Below, one piece after another: positions 1-5,668 of a stretch of DNA of 5,668 nucleotides (positions are counted from its first letter, which is position 1; every line of letters starts with the position of its first letter). Both the position numbers and the translations under genes were made by a program. The notes beneath the pieces are model-generated. The model saw only the letters and a program-made list of their open reading frames with translations, made no database searches and had not been told where the DNA came from. This stretch comes from M30B19 sp041688615 (lineage in GTDB: Bacteria > Planctomycetota > Planctomycetia > Pirellulales > Pirellulaceae): positions 1 through 5,668 of the forward strand of contig JBDNHU010000491.1 of assembly GCA_041688615.1 (NCBI GenBank). The letters are read 5' to 3'.

Positions 1-1
1 A

Positions 2-2929
2 GTTTTCGCGAAGATTGCGAAACCGGTATGCCAGCAATGTGATCAGCCAGTTCGACGTTATACAAGTGATCATATTGCCGATTTGCTGGCCAAACTTGTA
101 GACGGGTCCAAGGCCATGATTGGTTTTAGCTGGAAAGGACCGGATGATCAGTGGTGTCAAGTTGCCCAACATTTGCTGTTGGCCGGTTTCTCTAGGGCTT
201 CGGTGGATGGGCAGGCGATCGAGTTGGCAAAAGCGGCGGCGGGTGATGGCTTGCAAGTTCAAGAGGAACCCTTGGCCAATACCGAACTTCCCGTTGCGAT
301 GGCCTTGGAAGAGCTTGGGTGGCAGAGCGTTTTAAATCCAGCGGCCCAGTTTGTGGACGGCGAAGTGGTGGTCCAAGAGGTCCTGTACTTGCCAAAGAAG
401 AGGGCCGCCACGGCGCGAGCGGCATCCACAGGTGGGAAGCCCAAAAGGAAGATTGCCAAAGCCAAGTCTAAAGTCAAATCCAAAGCTGGGGCTCAGAAGA
501 ATGTGAAGTACGCTGCCGGCATGAGATCGGGATCTTCTGATAACTTGGATGAACCCTCAGCAGTGATGATGACCGTTGATGTGGTGGTTGATCGAATTGT
601 CGTGGGGACAACCGAACGTTCTCGTATAATTGAATCGATTGAAACTGCGATGGCTTTTGGTGGAAAGGCTTTTGTGTGGTTAAATGAAGCCAATCCGACG
701 GACACCCAACGCCAACGGAGTCTTCAATACCAAGGTTTTCCTGCCGCCGTGGTTGACCAATGTCTTGGAATGCCTGGCCTGCGGTGCAACTTTAGCGATC
801 AATTGCAATGTGGTGGCTGTAATCAATTCTTCCCTTTACCGACGCCGCCTTTGTTTAGCTATAACTCGCCGATGGGTGCGTGCTCGGTTTGTGAAGGGTT
901 TGGTAGTATTTCTAGGTTAGACATCAAACTGATCGTGCCTGACCCTCGAAAAACGATTCGGGAAGGCGCGGTGCAGCCTTGGACCACTCCCAAGTACAAG
1001 GCAAAGTGGCGTTTGCTCTTGTCAATCGCCGACGAAATCGGTCTGCCAGTCGATGTTCCGTTTCAAGATTTGAACGACGTGGATGTCAAGAAGGTCTGGG
1101 AAGGATCGTCAAAGCATCGGTTCGGTGGGTTGAATGGATTTTTTCGATGGCTGGAAAAACGCAAATACAAGATGCATTATCGGATCTTTCTGGCGCGTTG
1201 GCGTTCTTACTTTGAATGTGAAGCTTGCCATGGCCGACGACTTGGGGACAAATCGTTGCAGTTTAAAATCGACGACAAGTCGATCGCAGATGTTTGTGAA
1301 ATGAAATTGTCGGATGCATTGCCATGGCTGAGGCAATTGGAACTGGATTTAGAGCAACGGGCCGCAGTGCGAACGGTGGTGCCTCAGGTTACCAGTCGAA
1401 TGCAATATCTTTGCGACGTTGGATTGTCCTATGTTTCGTTGCAACGCACGCTAAAGACACTTAGCGGTGGTGAATTGCAGCGGACTGCCCTGACGACGGC
1501 ACTGGGGTCTTCGTTAGTCAATATGTTGTATGTTTTGGATGAACCCAGCGTTGGACTTCATCCCCGCGATGTCGCTCGGCTGACCGCGGCCATTGGCAAT
1601 TTGCACGCAGGTGGCAATACCGTTGTGACAGTGGAGCATGAGCCCGCGATGTTGGCAGCGGTTGATCGGATTATTGAAATTGGGCCGGCGGCCGGAGCCG
1701 ATGGCGGCAATGTTGTCTTTGATGGTACTTTGGTGGAGATGAAAAAAGACAAGGCATCGGTAACCGCTAGATTTCTTCAGCACATTTCCAAAGAGGGATC
1801 GCCCCAGGCAAATGCCGGTGTCGGAAATGTCAGTATCGCAAAAGGCAAGAAGAAGGCTGGATTGAAGGCGGCATCTCGCTCTAGTTCGCGTCGAAAGCCC
1901 ACCGGGTGGTTGGAACTTAATGGGGCCACGGGAAATAATCTGAAAAATGTCAGTGTGAAAGTTCCAACCGGCGTGCTTTGCCTAGTGACTGGGGTTAGCG
2001 GATCGGGCAAGAGTTCACTGATTCGTCAAACACTTTACCCTGCCCTGTGGAATCAACTGTCTGACAAGTTGATTGACGGATTGCCATTGAAGTCGATTTC
2101 GGTTCCCCAACAGATCGACGAAGTGATCATGATTGATGATAGTCCGATTGGGCGATCGCCGCGCAGTAATCCTGTGACCTATCTGAAGGCGTTTGAACCG
2201 ATTCGTGCGTTGTTCGCGTCGACCCTGGAGGCGAAAGCTCGGAATTTTACCGCGGGCAGTTTCAGTTTCAATGTCGACGGGGGACGGTGCACCAAATGCC
2301 AAGGTGATGGGAGTTTGTCGATTGACATGCAGTTCATGCCAGACGTCTATATGCAGTGTCCCGAATGCCAGGGAACTCGGTATCAAAAAGAATTGCTAGA
2401 GGTTACCGTTCGCGACAAGAGTATTCACGAAGTCTTGGGTTTGACGGTGCGGCAAGCGTTTGGCTTCTTTCGAGGGCATAGCAAAATACAATCGCGTTTG
2501 AAGCCTTTGATCGATGTTGGACTCGAATACGTTAACTTAGGACAAGGTGCTCCGACGTTATCTGCAGGCGAATCTCAACGGTTGAAACTGGCGGCGTATT
2601 TGGGGGTCGCTCGGAAGAAGCAGACGTTATTTATTCTTGACGAACCCAGTACCGGACTGCATCCAATCGATATTCAAAAGTTGATTGAATGCTTCTCCGC
2701 TTTATTAGATGTGGGGCATTCATTACTTGTGATCGAACACAATACCCAATTGATGTCCGCGGCGGACTATATTATCGACGTTGGTCCAGAATCATCTGAC
2801 GAAGGCGGCACGATTGTGGCAGCGGGTGCTCCCGAGGAACTGGTGGAGTGTGTCGAGAGTGTTACGGGGCAGTATTTGAAAGCCGAGTTAGAATTCTGGA
2901 AAGAACAGTCATTAAATTCGAGCCCCTAA
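2..2929 (+). CDS. uvrA: UvrA-family excinuclease ATPase (divergent UvrA paralogue), 5' end off the window
   Basis: UvrA is the damage-recognising, tandem-ABC ATPase of nucleotide excision repair; it acts in the cytoplasm on DNA and hands lesions to UvrB. The frame is open from base 2 and already reads UvrA-like (VCQQC, then a DHIADLL helix), so the TTG at 83 is not the start; the first Walker A, roughly the first 100 residues, is missing. Residue numbers here count that TTG as 1. In order: a UvrB-binding-like region (about 25-200) split by a Lys/Ala-rich stretch; a zinc module CGGC...CSVC (243-246, 267-270); CEAC-HGRRL (379-387); first signature LSGGELQR (460-467); first Walker B VLDEPSVGLHP with D486/E487; a basic linker (about 575-612); second Walker A GVSGSGKSSL (637-646); DDSPIGRSPRSNP; zinc module C736-x2-C739-x19-C759-x2-C762; second signature LSAGESQR (826-833); second Walker B LDEPSTGLHP (D853/E854). 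Family membership is certain. Whether it is the housekeeping UvrA or a second paralogue is open; the divergent first signature and insertions favour a paralogue. The downstream gene starts 57 bases on. Confidence 0.93.
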   Translation, partial: VFAKIAKPVCQQCDQPVRRYTSDHIADLLAKLVDGSKAMIGFSWKGPDDQWCQVAQHLLLAGFSRASVDGQAIELAKAAAGDGLQVQEEPLANTELPVAMALEELGWQSVLNPAAQFVDGEVVVQEVLYLPKKRAATARAASTGGKPKRKIAKAKSKVKSKAGAQKNVKYAAGMRSGSSDNLDEPSAVMMTVDVVVDRIVVGTTERSRIIESIETAMAFGGKAFVWLNEANPTDTQRQRSLQYQGFPAAVVDQCLGMPGLRCNFSDQLQCGGCNQFFPLPTPPLFSYNSPMGACSVCEGFGSISRLDIKLIVPDPRKTIREGAVQPWTTPKYKAKWRLLLSIADEIGLPVDVPFQDLNDVDVKKVWEGSSKHRFGGLNGFFRWLEKRKYKMHYRIFLARWRSYFECEACHGRRLGDKSLQFKIDDKSIADVCEMKLSDALPWLRQLELDLEQRAAVRTVVPQVTSRMQYLCDVGLSYVSLQRTLKTLSGGELQRTALTTALGSSLVNMLYVLDEPSVGLHPRDVARLTAAIGNLHAGGNTVVTVEHEPAMLAAVDRIIEIGPAAGADGGNVVFDGTLVEMKKDKASVTARFLQHISKEGSPQANAGVGNVSIAKGKKKAGLKAASRSSSRRKPTGWLELNGATGNNLKNVSVKVPTGVLCLVTGVSGSGKSSLIRQTLYPALWNQLSDKLIDGLPLKSISVPQQIDEVIMIDDSPIGRSPRSNPVTYLKAFEPIRALFASTLEAKARNFTAGSFSFNVDGGRCTKCQGDGSLSIDMQFMPDVYMQCPECQGTRYQKELLEVTVRDKSIHEVLGLTVRQAFGFFRGHSKIQSRLKPLIDVGLEYVNLGQGAPTLSAGESQRLKLAAYLGVARKKQTLFILDEPSTGLHPIDIQKLIECFSALLDVGHSLLVIEHNTQLMSAADYIIDVGPESSDEGGTIVAAGAPEELVECVESVTGQYLKAELEFWKEQSLNSSP

Positions 2930-2972
2930 AAGCTTCCGTGCGGTGTTCCCATATTTTTGCATTAATTTTTCT

Positions 2973-2978
2973 GGAAGG
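2973..2978 (+). promoter_or_regulatory. Ribosome binding site (GGAAGG) of the SGNH hydrolase gene
   Basis: GGAAGG ends 8 bases before the ATG at 2987, which is good Shine-Dalgarno spacing. An in-frame GTG at 2978 overlaps this motif and has no ribosome binding site of its own, so the motif decides the start in favour of ATG 2987. Confidence 0.7.
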
Positions 2979-2986
2979 TGATTCCG

Positions 2987-3898
2987 ATGCAACCATTCAC
3001 AACCAAAAAACGTAGGGCAGACGCCCCGCCTGCTTCCCCCGTTCCGGTCCAAAGATGCTTGAATGATTTTTCTGTCGTCATGCGATGGATCGCGGCGACC
3101 GCAGTCATCTGCGCTGCGATTACGTTCGTAGATTATGCGATTGCTCAGGTTGATCGCGTGCAACCCCAGCAAGATGCTGTGCAAGACCAAGGCAGTAACG
3201 CAGCGCCAGCAACCGGCAATCCGGTTGCCCAAGCGGAATTGCGGCGTGATCCTGCTAGGTGGCAGGCTTCGATGAAAGCCTTTGCGTCGGAGGATGAAAA
3301 ACGATTGCATCGCGATGTTGTCTTTACCGGCAGTTCAAGTGTTCGGAAATGGAAGTTGGACGAATCTTTCGGCCAGCGGTTCTCTTATGTCAACCGTGGT
3401 TTTGGTGGATCAATTTTGAATGATTCGATCGCTCACATGGATTCAGTCATCATCCGGTACACTCCGAAAGTGGTTGCAATTTATGCCGGCGATAACGATT
3501 TGAATTTGGGGATGACTGTGGAGCAAGTGGTGGAAGATTATCAGGAATTTGTCCAGAAACTTCGGCAAGCGTTGCCTGACGTTCGCTTGGTTTACATTGC
3601 GATCAAACCCAGCATTGCCCGATGGGAATTAATTGACTCGATCAGGGACACGAATAATCGAATTCAGGCGATTACGGAGAAACACCCGTGGCAAAGTTTC
3701 GCGGATATTGTGCCGGTGACGATGGGTGCGGATCAACGTCCCGACCCAGCTGTGTTTCGAAGCGACGATTTGCATATCAACGCCGAAGGTTATCGCCGCT
3801 GGACTTTGGTGGTCGAACCATTGGTGGAAAAACAACTGTCCCTGGCGAATTCGGCACCGCCCGATGTCGCGGCGTTGGCTGCGCCCCAATCCAAGTAG
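2987..3898 (+). CDS. SGNH/GDSL-type hydrolase, exported or membrane-anchored
   Basis: This 303-residue protein has the blocks of the SGNH (GDSL) esterase/acylhydrolase superfamily, serine hydrolases that cleave ester-linked acyl groups from lipids or polysaccharides; the substrate cannot be told. Block I is FTGSSSVRKW (G115, probable nucleophile S117), block II NRGFGGS (N136-S142, oxyanion glycine), block III AGDND (G168-D171, Asn170) and block V DDLHINAEGY (D260 and H263, the Asp-His pair of the triad). The first block has Ser where classic members have Asp (GSS, not GDS), as in many planctomycete-like relatives. The N-terminus has a basic, Pro-rich head of about 31 residues, then a hydrophobic segment (about 34-53) ending AIAQ, read as an uncleaved anchor or late signal peptide. 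An Ala/Gln/Pro-rich linker (about 55-80) and an Ala/Pro-rich tail flank the catalytic domain. The start is ATG 2987 because of its ribosome binding site; ATG 3080, just before the hydrophobic segment, would give a conventional signal peptide but lacks one. It lies 57 bases after the uvrA-like gene. Confidence 0.88.
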   Translation: MQPFTTKKRRADAPPASPVPVQRCLNDFSVVMRWIAATAVICAAITFVDYAIAQVDRVQPQQDAVQDQGSNAAPATGNPVAQAELRRDPARWQASMKAFASEDEKRLHRDVVFTGSSSVRKWKLDESFGQRFSYVNRGFGGSILNDSIAHMDSVIIRYTPKVVAIYAGDNDLNLGMTVEQVVEDYQEFVQKLRQALPDVRLVYIAIKPSIARWELIDSIRDTNNRIQAITEKHPWQSFADIVPVTMGADQRPDPAVFRSDDLHINAEGYRRWTLVVEPLVEKQLSLANSAPPDVAALAAPQSK

Positions 3899-3903
3899 AT
3901 CTT

Positions 3904-3987
3904 GCGTCTTGGAAACTGCGTCTTGGAAACTGCGTCTTGGAAACTGCGTCTTGGAAACTGCGTCTTGGAAACTGTGTCTTGGCGACA
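3904..3987. repeat. Tandem repeat: 14-bp unit GCGTCTTGGAAACT, five exact copies plus one decayed
   Basis: Five perfect head-to-tail copies occupy 3904-3973. A sixth, 3974-3987, matches at 10 of 14 positions and closes the array. It begins 5 bases after the TAG stop of the SGNH hydrolase gene. The unit is not a multiple of three and lies outside any credible gene, so it is noncoding. There are no spacers, so it is not a CRISPR. The exact identity of five copies points to recent expansion or contraction by slippage. Confidence 0.95.
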
Positions 3988-3991
3988 AGTG

Positions 3992-4025
3992 ACCCGGCTA
4001 CGTCGAAAAACTTTAGGGGCCGGGT
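3992..4025 (+). terminator. GC-rich inverted repeat, possible terminator of the SGNH hydrolase transcript
   Basis: ACCCGGC (3992-3998) pairs exactly with GCCGGGT (4019-4025) across a 20-base loop, and only three T residues (4025-4027) follow. The stem is strong, but the long loop and short T tract make it a poor textbook intrinsic terminator. It lies just after the 14-bp array, about 95 bases after the stop codon, where a transcript end would be expected. Confidence 0.35.
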
Positions 4026-4117
4026 TTCAAAAGGCCAGCAAATTGCCTCTGAATTGTGCAAACTGGACGTTTCTATTGTAAGATTGGCGGCACCTTGGCT
4101 ACCTGATTTTCAGCAAC

Positions 4118-4137
4118 GACTGGACTTCGGTCCATTC
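4118..4137 (+). other. C(UUCG)G tetraloop hairpin upstream of the TlpA-like gene
   Basis: TGGAC (4121-4125) and GTCCA (4130-4134) form a stem closed by the TTCG loop with a C-G closing pair, an exceptionally stable RNA tetraloop. Two further pairs (4118-4137, 4119-4136) are possible beyond one C/T mismatch. No T tract follows, so it is not an obvious terminator. It ends 67 bases before the ATG and could be a leader structure if transcription starts upstream of it. Confidence 0.4.
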
Positions 4138-4204
4138 TGAGTGGCTGTGGGTAAAAGCGGAAGCAATAACGGTAATCGTAAATCTTACAATTTTAGAGTG
4201 CGAG

Positions 4205-4798
4205 ATGAATATGAAAAGCAAAGTCAAAGCAGTTGTCGCAGCGTCTTCTTGGGGACGATTGGTCTGCAGTTTGGTGATCTGCAGTTTGGTATTCAACGTC
4301 GGGTGTTCGTCAGTGACCGGACCGGATCCGATTGGTGGTAGCAATGTCACATTAGCTAAAGGAACGGCGGCTCCCGCGCTTTCGGTGGCAAGTTGGATCG
4401 GCGGCGACCCCGTTTCTAAATTTGAACCGGGCAAAGTTTATGTGGTTGAATTTTGGGCAACATGGTGTGGGCCGTGTGTTTCGAACATGCCACATTTGGC
4501 GACTTTGCAATCCAAATACCAGGATGAGGTTCGCTTCATTGGTGTCACCGATGAAGACAATGAAACGGTACAGGGATTCTTGGCAAAACAACATCCGACC
4601 CAAGGGAAGACCTTTGGCGAGATTATTAACTATACCCTCGCTTTGGATGACCAACGACAAACCAATGCCAACTATATGGAAGCGGCCAACCAGAATGGCA
4701 TTCCGACCGCCTTCATTGTCGGCAAGGATGGCATCGTTTCTTGGATTGGACATCCCGCCAAGATTGACAGGGCATTAGCCGAAGCCGTTTCCAAATAG
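4205..4798 (+). CDS. TlpA-like thioredoxin-fold lipoprotein (probable thiol-disulfide oxidoreductase)
   Basis: This 197-residue protein belongs to the TlpA/ResA branch of the thioredoxin superfamily, which reduces or exchanges disulfides outside the cytoplasm; its partner is unknown. The active site is FWATWCGPC (W84-C91, redox cysteines C88 and C91), with the conserved cis-proline in NGIPTAFIV (P167), followed by GKDGIVSWIGHP, a strand pattern usual in planctomycete members. The N-terminus is basic (KSKVK), then hydrophobic with a repeated CSLV motif, ending NVGC-SS; C34 is the probable lipidated cysteine. The lipobox is imperfect, with Asn at -3 where Leu is usual, so lipidation is likely but not certain; a simple signal peptide is the alternative. 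ATG 4205 is taken as the start, with AGAG 6 bases upstream; ATG 4211 in the same frame is nearly as good and would remove only two residues. The gene stands alone between repeat-bearing spacers, with a convergent gene downstream. Confidence 0.88.
   Translation: MNMKSKVKAVVAASSWGRLVCSLVICSLVFNVGCSSVTGPDPIGGSNVTLAKGTAAPALSVASWIGGDPVSKFEPGKVYVVEFWATWCGPCVSNMPHLATLQSKYQDEVRFIGVTDEDNETVQGFLAKQHPTQGKTFGEIINYTLALDDQRQTNANYMEAANQNGIPTAFIVGKDGIVSWIGHPAKIDRALAEAVSK
4263..4290 (+). repeat. 15-bp period in-frame duplication within the signal peptide
   Basis: TCTGCAGTTTGGT occurs at 4263-4275 and again at 4278-4290, a period of 15 bases that keeps frame. It encodes the repeated pentapeptide pattern CSLVI-CSLVF in the hydrophobic core of the TlpA-like signal peptide, placing two extra cysteines (C21, C26) ahead of the probable lipidation cysteine C34. 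Confidence 0.9.
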
Positions 4799-4801
4799 CA
4801 T

Positions 4802-4832
4802 AAAAGCGCCGCAACCCCGATTAGAACGGCGT
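4802..4832 (-). terminator. Weak hairpin between convergent genes, possible terminator
   Basis: CGCCG (4807-4811) pairs with CGGCG (4827-4831) around a 15-base loop. Read on the minus strand, the stem is followed by C and four T residues (complement of 4802-4805), which fits an intrinsic terminator for the leftward gene. Read on the plus strand, it starts 8 bases after the TlpA-like stop but has no T tract. The stem is short, and it lies about 220 bases after the minus-strand stop codon, so the assignment is tentative. Confidence 0.3.
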
Positions 4833-4843
4833 CAGATACCTCC

Positions 4844-4919
4844 GACTTGTGTTAGGCAAAGCTAACTTATGTCAGGCAAAGCTGATTTGGGTCAGGGCTG
4901 ATTTGTGTCAGGCAAAGTT
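4844..4919. repeat. Tandem repeat: about 20-bp unit, consensus GAYTTGTGTCAGGCAAAGCT, four copies
   Basis: Copies lie at 4844-4863, 4864-4883, 4884-4899 and 4900-4919. They differ at a few positions, and the third lacks CAAA, making it 16 bases. The array sits in the gap between two convergent genes and is noncoding: the unit is not a multiple of three and no credible gene crosses it. It shares no unit sequence with the 14-bp array on the other side of the TlpA-like gene. There are no spacers, so it is not a CRISPR. The rest of the 4799-5049 gap shows nothing I can assign besides the small hairpin. Confidence 0.88.
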
Positions 4920-5049
4920 ACGCAATGATCCAACTTAGACATGACCCGGGTTTAGATCTTACGCGTTCTGATTGGATCGCCAGTTGAGAACAGCAAGGCT
5001 TATGGCGGTGCTACATCATTCATTGACGGCGGATGATTGTGTTGGGTCT

Positions 5050-5667
5050 TTAGTTGGATGCTTCAAGGATTTTGCGTGGATCGGTTTTTGCGATAATGTC
5101 GCTAATTCCCGTTTGATTGAAGCCTTTGTAGCCATCATTTCGTTCCAAGACTTCTAGATGGGAACCGATCGCGCCTTTTGCCGTCATTTGTTGGGCCTGT
5201 TGTTGGGTGATTGCCGCACAGTCAACCGCTTTTTGCAAACGGGTGGGATTGACGGTCCACGTTTCAGGGGCGGTAAAGGACTGCTTTAGGTGGTCGAAAT
5301 CGGTGAACGGGTTCATGTTGCCGATTCCCGCCGCTTCTAATTGTTCTCTAGCGGCCTGAAATTCGAACTGGCATTCCAGATGATGAAGACCTGCACCGGC
5401 GAAGGAATCGCCATGCAGCATGCACCAAAGTCCAACCGTTCCCAACTTATCTAAAGGTGCGAAACCTTCGTGAGCGAAGTCGCCCGACAATTCTTCTGGC
5501 AGAAGATCCACATCCGCAAAAATCACGATCCCCCCGGTAGGATGTTCCAACACTTGGGCCCCCCAACCGGCCTGTTTACCCGCGTAGAAGCGTTCGCGGC
5601 ATCGCACGCCCAACGTCTCCAGGCTGTGAATCAATTGGGGAAAGTAATCGCGGCTGCACCGGTAGGT
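5050..5667 (-). CDS. Conserved-looking protein of unknown function, N-terminus off the window
   Basis: The last 205 residues and the TAA stop of a leftward gene are visible. The frame is open to the right edge (reading TYRCSRDYFPQL...), so the TTG at 5634 is not a real start and the N-terminus is missing. I do not recognise the family. The visible part is soluble-looking, with no membrane segment. It has an alternating strand/helix pattern early on (GAQVLEHPTGGIVIFADVDLL), a segment rich in Cys, His and aromatic residues (GLWCMLHGDSF, then HHLECQFEF), and a mostly helical C-terminal part with a Gln-rich stretch (TQQQAQQM). Five cysteines lie in this part, but they form no CxxC pair or clear metal site. 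Composition matches the neighbouring genes and gives no sign of recent transfer. It is transcribed convergently with the TlpA-like gene. A real protein gene is likely because a long open frame coincides with normal amino-acid composition; its function is unknown. Confidence 0.75.
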   Translation of the reverse strand, partial: TYRCSRDYFPQLIHSLETLGVRCRERFYAGKQAGWGAQVLEHPTGGIVIFADVDLLPEELSGDFAHEGFAPLDKLGTVGLWCMLHGDSFAGAGLHHLECQFEFQAAREQLEAAGIGNMNPFTDFDHLKQSFTAPETWTVNPTRLQKAVDCAAITQQQAQQMTAKGAIGSHLEVLERNDGYKGFNQTGISDIIAKTDPRKILEASN

Positions 5668-5668
5668 G

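Larger units (their letters stand above)
3899..4204. other. 306-base intergenic spacer with tandem repeat and hairpins
   Basis: The spacer between the SGNH hydrolase and TlpA-like genes begins with the 14-bp tandem array, followed by a GC-rich inverted repeat and, nearer the next gene, a UUCG-loop hairpin (each listed separately). Several frames stay open across it on both strands, but this follows from the short repeat unit being stop-free; none has a credible start or a recognisable product. I found no convincing sigma-70 type promoter for the downstream gene, although the spacing and the hairpins suggest that transcription starts within this stretch. Confidence 0.7.

Noticed and set aside
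83..85. TTG as the start codon of the uvrA-like gene
   Set aside because: The same frame is open to base 2, and its translation (VFAKIAKPVCQQCDQPVRRYTSDHIADLL) continues UvrA similarity, so the true start is outside the window.
2015..2386. 123-residue minus-strand open frame inside the uvrA-like gene
   Set aside because: It lies wholly opposite conserved UvrA motifs (Walker A to the second zinc module), has no recognisable domain, and is a shadow of the coding strand.
2978..2980. GTG start for the SGNH hydrolase
   Set aside because: It overlaps the GGAAGG motif, which is ideally spaced for the ATG at 2987.
3904..3987. CRISPR array
   Set aside because: Units are directly abutting with no spacers, and the unit is too short; the same holds for 4844-4919.
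3688..4140. Open frames running through the 14-bp array on both strands, with repeated LETASWK or FPRRSFQDA-like peptides
   Set aside because: The repeat unit has no stop codons in these frames, so the openness is an artefact; the frames overlap the hydrolase gene and lack ribosome binding sites.
4186..4191. TACAAT as a -10 promoter element for the TlpA-like gene
   Set aside because: It is only 13 bases from the ATG, leaving no room for a ribosome binding site in the transcript, and no -35 element lies at the right distance.
5632..5634. TTG as the start of the minus-strand gene
   Set aside because: The frame stays open to the right edge with no stop, and no ribosome binding site is visible; the gene is better read as truncated by the window.

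Overview
The window looks like chromosomal DNA of a Gram-negative-type bacterium, most likely a planctomycete of the Rhodopirellula/Pirellulales kind. This placement is an inference from three things: a divergent UvrA-family protein with low-complexity Lys/Ala-rich insertions, an exported SGNH hydrolase and a TlpA-type lipoprotein resembling planctomycete families, and loosely packed genes separated by short tandem repeats. No rRNA or other marker gene is present to confirm it. I saw no tRNA, CRISPR array, insertion sequence or phage gene.

Layout. Positions 2-2929 (+) hold most of a UvrA-family ATPase whose N-terminus lies off the left edge; the reading frame is open to the first bases. After a 57-base gap with a clear ribosome binding site, 2987-3898 (+) encodes a membrane-anchored or exported SGNH/GDSL-type hydrolase. 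The gap to the next gene (3899-4204) starts with a 14-bp tandem repeat of five exact copies plus one decayed copy, then has a GC-rich inverted repeat and a C(UUCG)G hairpin. Positions 4205-4798 (+) encode a probable lipoprotein of the TlpA/thioredoxin-like family with a CGPC active site. The convergent gap 4799-5049 holds a small hairpin and a second, unrelated tandem repeat (20-bp unit, four copies). Positions 5050-5667 (-) hold the C-terminal 205 residues of a protein I do not recognise; its N-terminus lies off the right edge.

How the genes relate. The UvrA-like protein would act on cytoplasmic DNA, while the next two products are predicted to work outside the cytoplasm, so this does not look like one pathway. 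The first two genes are close enough to be co-transcribed. The TlpA-like gene is separated from both neighbours by repeat-bearing spacers and is probably its own unit. The most unusual items are the two different tandem arrays flanking the TlpA-like gene, the Lys-rich insertion in the UvrB-binding region of the UvrA homologue, its LSAGE second signature, and a 15-bp in-frame duplication in the lipoprotein signal peptide. I found no convincing new multi-gene system.
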